Positions 54,081 to 61,611 of a DNA stretch of 64,000 bases are shown here, in pieces. Origin of the DNA: Pedobacter sp. PF22-3. GTDB taxonomy: Bacteria; Bacteroidota; Bacteroidia; Sphingobacteriales; Sphingobacteriaceae. Position 1 is the first letter of the stretch. The number at the start of each line of letters is the position of its first letter. Below the pieces are notes generated by a model. It did not search any database and was not told the DNA's origin. It saw only the letters and a program-made list of their open reading frames with translations. A program made the position numbers and the translations under genes. The DNA lies in assembly GCF_026239555.1 (NCBI RefSeq), contig NZ_JAPIVP010000001.1, positions 558,001-622,000 on the forward strand, given 5' to 3'.

Positions 54081-54941
54081 TTAAGATTGCTTCGTACCTC
54101 GCAATGACGATACATTTTGAATAAAATCCAAAATATCCTTATACAATTGATTCCCGCCAAAAATCATCTGACTAATCATCGGCACGTGGCTTTTGCCTTT
54201 AATTTCTTTTATTTCTACGGGAATATTATTCGCTTTAAGCTTCTCGTATAATCTCGGTGTTTGCAATTTAATGGCACCGTAGGTTTTACTTCCATAAAAA
54301 AGGAGATGTGGATTTTTGATATTGTTTATATAATCCAGCGGCGAGGCCACTTTCCATACCGCAGGCTGATCAGTAAAAGTGCGGATGAAATCGAAATAAA
54401 AATGGTCTTTTTCAGCCGTGGTTAAATATTCGTGCATGTCCAAACCAAATGGATCATTCAAGATTACTCCTTTAATCGGATTCGCTATACCAGCATGCTT
54501 AAAATACTGAGGATCGGCATTGATTAATTCAGCCAGATGTGCACCTGCAGAATGGCCCATCACAAAAATCTTCTGCGGACTTGCAGTGTAATCGGCGATA
54601 TGTTTTTTAACCCATTTTATAGCTAAAGCACAATCCTCGCCCATTCTTTCATACTGAACGTTTGGCGCCAAAGGATAATTGATGATGACCGTAACTACAC
54701 CTTTCCGGGCAAAATTCCTCCCCAGCCACCAATAGGTTTCTTTTTTACCACTGCTCCAGGAGCCACCATGAATAAAAATTAAAACGGGTTTATTTTTGAT
54801 ACTGTCGTTTTTGTAAAAAACATTCAGCGTATTGGCCTCATCGGTATTACCAGCATAATTGATATTTTTTACCTTTTTAACCTGTGCAGCAGAAAGTAAC
54901 GTTTGGAACAAGAGCATCAATAAAACAAGGATTTTGTACAT
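54081..54941 (-). CDS. Exported alpha/beta hydrolase (carboxylesterase-like) with repeat-derived C terminus
   Basis: A signal peptide (MYKILVLLMLLFQTLLSAAQ) precedes a hormone-sensitive-lipase/BD-FAE-like fold with the oxyanion HGGSW (58-62) and nucleophile GHSAGAH (Ser131); SHVPMI supplies the late His. It is a predicted periplasmic esterase with unknown substrate. The last residues, NVSSLRGTKQS, are encoded by an intergenic GCAATGACG repeat, so the natural end was probably near DFIQN. Confidence 0.88.
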   Translation of the reverse strand: MYKILVLLMLLFQTLLSAAQVKKVKNINYAGNTDEANTLNVFYKNDSIKNKPVLIFIHGGSWSSGKKETYWWLGRNFARKGVVTVIINYPLAPNVQYERMGEDCALAIKWVKKHIADYTASPQKIFVMGHSAGAHLAELINADPQYFKHAGIANPIKGVILNDPFGLDMHEYLTTAEKDHFYFDFIRTFTDQPAVWKVASPLDYINNIKNPHLLFYGSKTYGAIKLQTPRLYEKLKANNIPVEIKEIKGKSHVPMISQMIFGGNQLYKDILDFIQNVSSLRGTKQS

Positions 54942-54996
54942 AAAAAAGATTTAACGCTTCAGTTAATAAACGAAATTGTTGTGGGTGTGGATTTAT

Positions 54997-55080
54997 TGAG
55001 GAGTAGTAAGAAGTGAGTATCAAGTATCTAGACACAATTCATCCAGCGCTTAACCCTAACCGCTCTACGCTAACCCTTAA
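54997..55080. repeat. Heptad-repeat tract reaching the SDR gene
   Basis: Twelve units: tgaggag, tagtaag, aagtgag, tatcaag, tatctag, acacaat, tcatcca, gcgctta, accctaa, ccgctct, acgctaa, cccttaa. The tract runs into the coding end, so the SDR protein finishes in its IKG residues within it. Confidence 0.7.
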
Positions 55081-55888
55081 TCAGCGGATTTTTCTCTTTC
55101 GCAAACAAATCAAAAACCTTTTTATCTACAAAAGCAGGGAAAAGTTTATTCATCCACACGGCCAGTTTCCCTTGTCTGGTCATTACCAAAGTACGTTTGC
55201 GTTGTTCAATGCCATCGGCAATAATGCTGGCCACTTCTTCTGATGACATCATTTTACCTTCATCCATACTGGTTTCGCCATGTGCAGCACCATCTTTCGA
55301 TAAAGCCGTTACCCGGATGTTAGAAGCCGTAAAGCCAGGACAGGCCACCATTACATTTACGCCGGTTTTAAGCAATTCGGTACGTAAAGATTCCATAAAA
55401 CCGTTCATGGCAAATTTTGAGGCTGAATAACCTGTACGGCCTGGCAAACCGCGGTAACCTGCAATAGACGATACGCCCACCACTGTTCCTTTTGTTTTTA
55501 AAATCTCTGGCAAAGCATATTTGGTGCAATATACGGTTCCCCAAAAGTTTACATCCATTAGGTTTTTAAGTACCGATAAATCCAGATCGTTAAATAGCGC
55601 ACGCATTGATAATCCGGCATTGTTCACCAGGATATCTATTTTTTGAAAAGAAACCAGGGTTTGTTTTATAATGAGTTCGCAATCGGCCTCTTTACTTACA
55701 TCTGCTTGTACGGCAACAGCCCTAATATTATATTTCTTTTCTAAATCAGCGGTAATTTCGCACAGGGTAACGTATTGGCGGGCAGCTAAAACCAGGTTGG
55801 CACCACGCTTAGCAAATTCTTCTGCACAGGCTTTTCCAATTCCGCTTGATGCCCCGGTGATGATGATTACTTTATTTTTTAGGTTCAT
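55070..55888 (-). CDS. Short-chain dehydrogenase/reductase (classical SDR)
   Basis: The 272-residue NAD(P)-dependent oxidoreductase has the cofactor loop TGASSGIGK (11-19), NNAG (89-92), catalytic Ser141, Tyr154 and Lys158 (GYSASKFAMNG). It resembles the SDR group with a membrane-near C terminus (KLAVWMNKLFPAFVDKKVFDLFAKE). No substrate can be named. Heptad-repeat tracts flank both ends of the gene. Confidence 0.92.
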   Translation of the reverse strand: MNLKNKVIIITGASSGIGKACAEEFAKRGANLVLAARQYVTLCEITADLEKKYNIRAVAVQADVSKEADCELIIKQTLVSFQKIDILVNNAGLSMRALFNDLDLSVLKNLMDVNFWGTVYCTKYALPEILKTKGTVVGVSSIAGYRGLPGRTGYSASKFAMNGFMESLRTELLKTGVNVMVACPGFTASNIRVTALSKDGAAHGETSMDEGKMMSSEEVASIIADGIEQRKRTLVMTRQGKLAVWMNKLFPAFVDKKVFDLFAKEKNPLIKG

Positions 55889-55894
55889 TTGTAT

Positions 55895-55978
55895 TTTAGT
55901 AGCAAGTATGGAGTAATTAGTATCAAGTAGTGAGTAGCAAGTATTGAGTAGTAAGTATCAAGACTGGATACTGCTTTA
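55895..55978. repeat. NNNAGTA heptad array
   Basis: Nine consecutive units ending AGTA: tttagta, gcaagta, tggagta, attagta, tcaagta, gtgagta, gcaagta, ttgagta, gtaagta, then tcaagac, tggatac. It is the clearest single-vocabulary array in the window. Confidence 0.85.
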
Positions 55979-56000
55979 ATTATTATAGGCTATGTTATGA

Positions 56001-56618
56001 CTATTTCATCATCGCTGTTTCGTAAGGCACGCGGGTGATGATTGATCGGCCCAAGGTAATTTCATCGGTATATTCGAGTTCGCCACCAAATGCAATTCCA
56101 CGCGCAATGGTGGTTACGGGAACATTAAATTCTTTTAGTCTTTTATAAAGGTAGAATAAGGTGGTATCTCCCTCCATATTCGGACTTAAAGCTAAAATCA
56201 CTTCTTTAATGCCTCCTGCTGCCATCCTGGTGACCAAACCATCAATAAACAGATCAGAAGGGCCTATACCATCCATTGGCGAAATTAAACCACCTAAAAC
56301 ATGGTAAACGCCAAAATACTGTCCAGTATTTTCAATGGCCATTACATCACGCGTATCTTCTACCACACAAATGGTTTCTTTATCACGTTTATGCGAAGTA
56401 CAGATTTCGCAAACCGTATAATCAGAAATATTATGGCAGGTACTGCAGTGTTTAATCTGTTGTTTAAGTTTTATAAACGTATTACCAAACTGATTTACCT
56501 CCTCCTGCTCCTTATTTAAAAGATGTAATACCAAACGCAAAGCTGTTTTTTGCCCCACACCAGGAAGTTTTGAGAATTCGTTTACCGCATCTTCGAGCAG
56601 TTTGGATGAAAAATTCAT
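56001..56618 (-). CDS. recR: Recombination mediator RecR
   Basis: It works with RecO (and RecF) to load RecA on gapped DNA. The 205-residue protein has the helix-hairpin-helix start (FSKLPGVGQKTALRLVLHLL), a C4 zinc finger (Cys58, Cys61, Cys70, Cys73) and a Toprim domain (ICVVEDTRDVMAIENTG), ending with the Walker-like region. A TATTTTTG box lies 4 nt before the ATG. Confidence 0.97.
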   Translation of the reverse strand: MNFSSKLLEDAVNEFSKLPGVGQKTALRLVLHLLNKEQEEVNQFGNTFIKLKQQIKHCSTCHNISDYTVCEICTSHKRDKETICVVEDTRDVMAIENTGQYFGVYHVLGGLISPMDGIGPSDLFIDGLVTRMAAGGIKEVILALSPNMEGDTTLFYLYKRLKEFNVPVTTIARGIAFGGELEYTDEITLGRSIITRVPYETAMMK

Positions 56619-56622
56619 AGTG

Positions 56623-56630
56623 CAAAAATA
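56623..56630 (-). promoter_or_regulatory. -7 promoter box for recR (TATTTTTG)
   Basis: It is an exact TAnnTTTG match on the minus strand, ending 4 nt before the ATG at 56618, predicting a leaderless message. Confidence 0.6.
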
Positions 56631-56646
56631 GGTAAAATCGTTTGTT

Positions 56647-56841
56647 AGTTCAATAGTTCATTAGTCATTGGTTCATTGGTAATTGCAAATTGCCAACTGA
56701 AAACTGGATATTGGTTTATTGATAACTGCAAATTGCCAATTGCCAACTGAAAACGAGCAACCTTTCCTACTCATTTGTTACAGGACGTTTTTACTCCGGA
56801 CTTCCGACTTCCGACTTCCGCCTTCCGACTTCCGACTAACA
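56647..56841. repeat. Heptad-repeat spacer with CTTCCGA array
   Basis: 56647-56758 reads agttcaa, tagttca, ttagtca, ttggttc, attggta, attgcaa, attgcca, actgaaa, with a one-base slip near 56717. From 56793: actccgg, acttccg, acttccg, acttccg, ccttccg, acttccg, actaaca, an almost perfect 7-bp tandem repeat. Confidence 0.8.
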
Positions 56842-56896
56842 AGAATATTGCTTGATTTGATAGTTTTCTTTACATTTATCAGCTTAAAACAAAACT

Positions 56897-58405
56897 ATGT
56901 CACCAACCATTCTCTTATGTTTTCTAATTGGTTACTTTCTGCTACTGATTATTATTTCGTTTGTAACCTCTCAAAAATCGTCAGACAATAGCACCTTTTT
57001 TGTTGCCAATAGAAATTCTAAATGGTACCTCGTGGCTTTTGGAATGATTGGAACAGCACTTTCTGGCGTTACTTTTATTTCGGTACCAGGAGAAGTTGGT
57101 GCACCCAGCGGAAACCAGTTTCAATATTTCCAATTTGTGCTGGGTAATGCGGTCGGCTTTATCATTATAGCCACAGTTTTGCTCCCGCTCTACTATCGGA
57201 TGAACCTTACCTCGATTTACAGTTATATCGAAAAGAGATTAGGCCATTATAGCTACAAAACCGCTGCATCGATATTTTTATTGAGCCGAACATTGGGTTC
57301 AGCGACCAGATTATACCTGGTAGTAATTGTTTTACAACGTTTTATCTTCGACAATTATGGGATTCCATTCTGGTTAACGGTATTAATTTCATTGGCATTG
57401 ATATGGTCGTATACTTTTAAAGGCGGGTTAAAAACCATCATTATTACCGATACTTTACAAACGTTCTTCCTCGTTTTATCTGTTTTCTTAACCATTTATT
57501 TCATTTGCAATAGCCTTAATTTCAATATCCCTCAAGCCTTTGAGACCGTAAAAAACAGCAGTTATTCCAAAATATTCTTTTTAGATAATTTCCTGACCAA
57601 TAAGTTCTATTTCAGTAAACAGTTTATCGGTGGTATTTTTGTAACCATTGCCATGACGGGTTTAGATCAGGACCTGATGCAGAAAAACCTGAGCATGGGA
57701 ACCATTAAAGAAGCACAGAAAAACATGTTCACCTTTACTGGTGTATTTGTAATTTTAAATGTTTTCTTTTTAAGTGTAGGCGCATTGCTATACATTTTTG
57801 CAGCGAAAAATGGTATCGATATTCCATTAGATCACATTACGGGTAAACCGCGTACAGATTTATTATTCCCAGAAATTGCGTTGAACAACCTTGGCGCAAT
57901 ACCGGCCATTATTTTTATGCTGGGATTAACCGCAGCCACATTTGCTACAACCGACTCAGCCCTTACTGCCTTAACCACCTCATTTTGTGTCGACTTTTTA
58001 GGCATGGCTAAAGCAGAAAATGTAAATGCCAAAGATGCTGTAAAAAAACGCCATACGGTCCACATAGCCTTTTCTATTTTGATGTTCCTGGTGATTCTCG
58101 TAATCAATGCGTTGAACAGTTCCTCAGTTGTGAGTTTGATTTTCACCATTGCATCTTACACCTACGGACCGCTTTTAGGCTTATATAGTTTTGGATTATT
58201 TGTAAAAAAACGTGGTCTTCACGATAAATTAGTGCCGATAGTTTGCATATTATCGCCTTTTTTATGTTACTTGCTTGCAAGCAATTCGGCCTCAATTTTA
58301 GGTGGATATGTTTTTAGTGTTGAACTGATTTTAATTAATGGTTTAATCACATTTATAGGTTTGTTATTCATCAGCAAAAAGACTGATGCGCAGACAAAGT
58401 TTTAA
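56897..58405 (+). CDS. Sodium:solute symporter (SSS family)
   Basis: This inner-membrane permease of 502 residues has about thirteen transmembrane helices, the SSS signature pattern GMIGTALSGVTFISVPGEVG near residues 50-70 and a sodium-site region GLTAATFATTDSALTALTTSF near 350. Members couple Na+ to sugar, amino acid, vitamin or sialic acid import; no substrate can be named. It precedes the second LOG gene by 17 bp on the same strand, suggesting one transcript, possibly linked to nucleoside or nucleotide-related uptake (inference). Confidence 0.92.
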   Translation: MSPTILLCFLIGYFLLLIIISFVTSQKSSDNSTFFVANRNSKWYLVAFGMIGTALSGVTFISVPGEVGAPSGNQFQYFQFVLGNAVGFIIIATVLLPLYYRMNLTSIYSYIEKRLGHYSYKTAASIFLLSRTLGSATRLYLVVIVLQRFIFDNYGIPFWLTVLISLALIWSYTFKGGLKTIIITDTLQTFFLVLSVFLTIYFICNSLNFNIPQAFETVKNSSYSKIFFLDNFLTNKFYFSKQFIGGIFVTIAMTGLDQDLMQKNLSMGTIKEAQKNMFTFTGVFVILNVFFLSVGALLYIFAAKNGIDIPLDHITGKPRTDLLFPEIALNNLGAIPAIIFMLGLTAATFATTDSALTALTTSFCVDFLGMAKAENVNAKDAVKKRHTVHIAFSILMFLVILVINALNSSSVVSLIFTIASYTYGPLLGLYSFGLFVKKRGLHDKLVPIVCILSPFLCYLLASNSASILGGYVFSVELILINGLITFIGLLFISKKTDAQTKF

Positions 58406-58422
58406 TATTAGAATAACAGTAT

Positions 58423-59130
58423 ATGACGAGTGAAGAAAAAATTAGAAGTGCTTTTGAGAACAAAGACTGGCAGGAAATTAAAGTAACCGATTCCTGGCAA
58501 ATTTTTAAAATCATGGCCGAATTTGTAGACGGCTTTGAAAAATTGGCTAAAATTGGTCCATGCGTTACCATTTATGGTTCGGCACGTACTGCCCAAACAC
58601 ACCGGTATTACCAATTGGCCGAGCAATGCGGTAAATTATTAACTGATAGAGGTTACGGTGTAATTACTGGAGGTGGTCCGGGTATCATGGAAGCTGGTAA
58701 CAAAGGCGCCCATACCAATGGAGGGAAATCTGTAGGTTTAAACATTGAACTACCATTTGAGCAGTTCCACAATAAATATATCGATCATAATAAGTTGCTG
58801 GAGTTTGATTATTTCTTTGTGCGTAAGGTAATGTTCATGAAATATAGTCAGGGTTTTGTGGTCTTACCTGGTGGATTTGGCACTATGGATGAACTGTTTG
58901 AAGCCTTAACCCTCATCCAGACCGGAAAAATTGCCCGTTTCCCTATCGTATTGGTTGGTGTTGATTATTGGGGCGGACTAATCGACTGGATTAAAGGAAC
59001 CATGTTGCAAAAAGAACACAATATTCATGAAGAAGATTTAAACCTCTTCAGATTGGTTGATACGGCAGAAGAAGCCGCAGAACATATTTTCCGTTTCTAT
59101 GATAAATATGTGCTTAAACCGAATTTTTAA
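58423..59130 (+). CDS. LOG family protein (TIGR00730), longer paralogue
   Basis: The 235-residue protein has the GGGPGIMEA loop (83-91) and PGGFGTMDE signature (149-157) of the LOG family, with an N-terminal helical extension of about 45 residues that the 197-residue paralogue at 190-783 lacks. Proteins of this family hydrolyse nucleoside-5'-monophosphates to base and ribose-5-phosphate in tested cases. It is probably cotranscribed with the symporter upstream and is followed by a heptad spacer and terminator. Confidence 0.9.
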   Translation: MTSEEKIRSAFENKDWQEIKVTDSWQIFKIMAEFVDGFEKLAKIGPCVTIYGSARTAQTHRYYQLAEQCGKLLTDRGYGVITGGGPGIMEAGNKGAHTNGGKSVGLNIELPFEQFHNKYIDHNKLLEFDYFFVRKVMFMKYSQGFVVLPGGFGTMDELFEALTLIQTGKIARFPIVLVGVDYWGGLIDWIKGTMLQKEHNIHEEDLNLFRLVDTAEEAAEHIFRFYDKYVLKPNF

Positions 59131-59186
59131 TGCTGTTGATTAATCGGTTAACTGTTGAAATTGGCTAATTGAAAACTGATAACTGA
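59131..59186. repeat. Heptad-repeat spacer after the LOG gene
   Basis: Eight units follow the stop codon directly: tgctgtt, gattaat, cggttaa, ctgttga, aattggc, taattga, aaactga, taactga. Confidence 0.65.
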
Positions 59187-59217
59187 AAAAGTGCTTACAA
59201 AACATAAGCACTTTTTT
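59187..59217 (+). terminator. Terminator after the LOG gene
   Basis: AAAAGTGCTTA pairs with TAAGCACTTTT around a 7-nt loop with a T run. Confidence 0.85.
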
Positions 59218-59265
59218 ATTGTAACAACTTCAACAAAAGGGTATCTAAAATAAAACGCAACAAAA

Positions 59266-59769
59266 ATGTCGAAATTTATCAACTGGAAGAGTAATTGGTG
59301 TAGCGGGAATTTTCAACTCTTTGTAGATGGGCTTCAAAAAGGCGCCATTACTTTCGGAATGTGGACAAGCAACGCCGAAAGTGTGTTTGAAGATCAAAAC
59401 TTTCTATTTGTAAACGAGGGATTTTGGCAATCAAGCACCAAGGTAATCGATCGTAAAACAAATGAAGTAATTGCAATGATTACTTACGACACCTGGAAAT
59501 CAAAAGCAGTAATCAGCTTAAAATCCGGTGAGCAGTATGAATGGAAAGCAACCGGTATCTGGAAATCGCAATGGACGGTAAGCAATTATAAAGATGAGCA
59601 CATTATGTACAATTCGAGCAGCAATAGTGGAGCAATATCTTCCGATACCGATAATAAATTGTTGGTAATTGCGGGATTATTTATTAAACAGGTTTACAAC
59701 AGACAGACCATTCTCATAATTGCCTGTATTGTTCCTGTTATTACCACCTCAACACTTCGTCACCATTAA
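59266..59769 (+). CDS. Hypothetical small protein, first of a tandem paralogue pair (tubby-like fold possible)
   Basis: I do not recognise the 167-residue product. Residues about 1-130 are a Trp-rich beta domain with repeated patterns KVIDRKTNEVIAMITYDTWKSKAVISLKSGEQYEWK and GIWKSQWTVSNYKDEHIMY, which recall LURP-one/tubby C-terminal-like proteins (hypothesis). A C-terminal hydrophobic helix (TILIIACIVPVITT) suggests tail-anchoring. The next gene is a diverged copy 24 bp away. The gene starts 48 bp after a terminator. Confidence 0.72.
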   Translation: MSKFINWKSNWCSGNFQLFVDGLQKGAITFGMWTSNAESVFEDQNFLFVNEGFWQSSTKVIDRKTNEVIAMITYDTWKSKAVISLKSGEQYEWKATGIWKSQWTVSNYKDEHIMYNSSSNSGAISSDTDNKLLVIAGLFIKQVYNRQTILIIACIVPVITTSTLRHH

Positions 59770-59793
59770 TGATGTAAATTAAATCTTTGTGAG

Positions 59794-60288
59794 ATGGAAC
59801 AGGTATTAAGTTGGAGAAAAGGTTTATTTGACAGTAACTATCAGGTATTTAACAACGGATTTTTAAAATTCTCAATGAATTTTATTTCCTGGAAAAATTC
59901 GGCTATAGCCACTACCCCAGCTGGTATTTACATGTTTAAAAGTGAAGGGTTTTCTAAACCTGAAACTAAATTATTAAACAATAAGAACGAGGTTTTAGCC
60001 ATAATTACTTACGATTGGGGGCGTTTTCAAGCTAAAATTGTATTTGCTTCCGGTGATACTTTTGATTGGAGTTTTCAAAACAGCTGGTTAAAGCGATGGT
60101 CTTTAAATAATCATCAGGATAAACAGATTTTGTTCAATGCTTCAACAGGGAGTGGTTTGTTACACACCAATGTAGATGATGATCTGATCATTTTGTGCGG
60201 ACTTTTTGTCCGGGAATATTATTCGAGACTGATTTTCGGTCTGATTATTTTTATATGCTGCATGCTTACCTTTAAGAGTATTTTTTAG
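59794..60288 (+). CDS. Hypothetical small protein, second of a tandem paralogue pair
   Basis: The 164-residue protein aligns along its length with the upstream gene: LSWRKGLFDSNYQVFNNGFLKFSM against INWKSNWCSGNFQLFVDGLQKGAI, VLAIITYDWGRFQAKIVF against VIAMITYDTWKSKAVISL, and FNASTGSGLL against YNSSSNSGAI. It also ends in a hydrophobic helix (LIFGLIIFICCMLTF). Divergence is large, so the duplication is old. The function is unknown; a tail-anchored, scramblase- or tubby-like beta-barrel is a guess. Confidence 0.72.
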   Translation: MEQVLSWRKGLFDSNYQVFNNGFLKFSMNFISWKNSAIATTPAGIYMFKSEGFSKPETKLLNNKNEVLAIITYDWGRFQAKIVFASGDTFDWSFQNSWLKRWSLNNHQDKQILFNASTGSGLLHTNVDDDLIILCGLFVREYYSRLIFGLIIFICCMLTFKSIF

Positions 60289-60290
60289 TT

Positions 60291-60715
60291 GTCATTCTGA
60301 GCGCAGCGAAGAATCTTTTCGTTTCAGTTAAATTCCTTAAACATAAAAGATACTGAAATAAGTTCAGTATGACGATAGTGAGCAGAATATTTCAATTTGT
60401 CATTCTGCGCGCAGCGAAGAATCTTTTCGTTTCAGTTAAATTCCTTAAATATAAAAGATACTGAAACAAGTTCAGTATGACGATAGTGAGCAGAATATTT
60501 CAATTTGTCATTCTGAGCGCAGCGAAGAATCTTTTCGTTTCAGTTAAATTCCTTAAATATAAAAGATACTGAAACAAGTGCAGTATGACGATAGTGAGCA
60601 GAATATTTCAATTTGTCATTCTGAGCGCAGCGAAGAATCTTTTTGTTTTAGTTGAATTCCTTAAACATAAAGTTACTGAAGCAAGTTCAGTATGACGATA
60701 GTGAGCAGAATGTAT
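60291..60715. repeat. 108-bp tandem repeat, about four copies
   Basis: Copies begin at 60291, 60399, 60507 and 60615 (period exactly 108). Each opens with GTCATTCTGAGCGCAGCG, continues AAGAATCTTTT and CTTAAACATAAAAGATACTG, then TTCAGTATGACGATAGTGAG and CAGAATATTTCAATTT. Inside, ATACTGAA and TTCAGTAT are inverted arms. Copies 1-3 differ at very few positions; the last is shorter and most diverged. No gene is seen in 60289-60837. Confidence 0.95.
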
Positions 60716-60837
60716 CCTATCTTCTAAATGCAGTATCGAGACGCTAAAACTAGATGAAAACTGATTTTCGGCTCTTTATCTGTCTATTATGCCTGCCCAG
60801 TTTTATTGATGAAATATCGTAATCATTTAGAAAGTAT

Positions 60838-61428
60838 TTAAAGGCCACTAACACCACCGCTCACCACCATTTTCATGGCATCGGCTGCTGACATTTTTAG
60901 ATCGGTAACCTTATCACGCTGTACTATGCATAGCTGACCTGCAAATGAATAGGAGAGCGGAAAATAAACGGCTACTTCGTCAGGCAGATCGAGTTTATGC
61001 AAATCGTTCTGCGTTAAAAAACCAATCTTTTTTAAACCGCCCTCTACCTCAACTAATACCGGATGGTTAAATTTCTTTTCGTCGCCCACAAAGGCTTCGG
61101 TTAGATCTTTTATGGAAGAGTAAATAAAATTAAGCAAGGGCAGGCGCTGCATCATCCGCTGAAACCAGTTGTACATGGGTTCGGTTACCAAATTGGTGAC
61201 AAAAATTCCCGCAAGTAAAATGATGGTCAAAACGGTCAACAAACCTAAACCGGGAATATTGCGACTTTCGCCTGTGTGCGGATTTACGCCTAAGATATTG
61301 TTTACATTTAACCAGCTATCAACTGTTGTAACTGCCCAAACCACAATAAAAATACTTACGGCAATGGGTACAACAATTAATAAACCTTTAATTAAATAGT
61401 TTAAAATGGCTTTCCCGACTTTATTCAT
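60838..61428 (-). CDS. DUF502 family membrane protein
   Basis: The 196-residue inner-membrane protein has helices at about 9-32 (YLIKGLLIVVPIAVSIFIVVWAVTT) and 58-80 (GLLTVLTIILLAGIFVTNLV), followed by the DUF502 soluble part with RLPLLNFIYSSIKDLTEAFVGD and VAVYFPLSYSFAGQLCIVQRD. The family has no firm function. A TATTTTTG box is 4 nt before the ATG. Confidence 0.92.
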   Translation of the reverse strand: MNKVGKAILNYLIKGLLIVVPIAVSIFIVVWAVTTVDSWLNVNNILGVNPHTGESRNIPGLGLLTVLTIILLAGIFVTNLVTEPMYNWFQRMMQRLPLLNFIYSSIKDLTEAFVGDEKKFNHPVLVEVEGGLKKIGFLTQNDLHKLDLPDEVAVYFPLSYSFAGQLCIVQRDKVTDLKMSAADAMKMVVSGGVSGL

Positions 61429-61432
61429 GGTG

Positions 61433-61440
61433 CAAAAATA
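61433..61440 (-). promoter_or_regulatory. -7 promoter box for the DUF502 gene (TATTTTTG)
   Basis: It is an exact TAnnTTTG match on the minus strand ending 4 nt before the ATG at 61428; the spacing and sequence (TATTTTTGCA) equal those of recR. Confidence 0.6.
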
Positions 61441-61450
61441 ACATTTTTTT

Positions 61451-61611
61451 TAGTTCATTTGTTCACTAGCCATTAGTTCATTTGTGCATGATGCCTATCT
61501 TAGCAATTAGTAGTTGCCGTTGGCTATGAACCATCAAGCTATTGACCAATGAACCGACGACTAATAGGCAATTCGCTATACTAATGACCAATAAACCAAT
61601 GACTAATGAAC
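61451..61611. repeat. Inverted heptad-repeat spacer, 23 units
   Basis: Units run tagttca, tttgttc, actagcc, attagtt, catttgt ... gaaccat, caagcta, ttgacca, atgaacc, gacgact, aataggc, aattcgc, tatacta, atgacca, ataaacc, aatgact, aatgaac. The left end uses GTTCATT, the right end its complement AATGAAC. The last unit reaches the stop codon of the murF-alr gene. Confidence 0.85.

Noticed and set aside
55013..55243. 76-residue frame through the heptad tract and into the SDR gene
   Set aside because: Antisense to the SDR gene and to a heptad repeat tract; no independent support.
49350..56841. Reading the heptad arrays as CRISPR
   Set aside because: Units are 7 bp with no constant repeat or unique spacers, and no cas gene is in the window.
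56719..56991. 90-residue frame upstream of the symporter
   Set aside because: Its sequence is a translation of the heptad tract (repeated DFRLP residues) and overlaps the symporter start.
60291..60715. 108-bp tandem repeat as CRISPR or a coding repeat
   Set aside because: Nearly identical full-length units without spacers, no open frame across copies.
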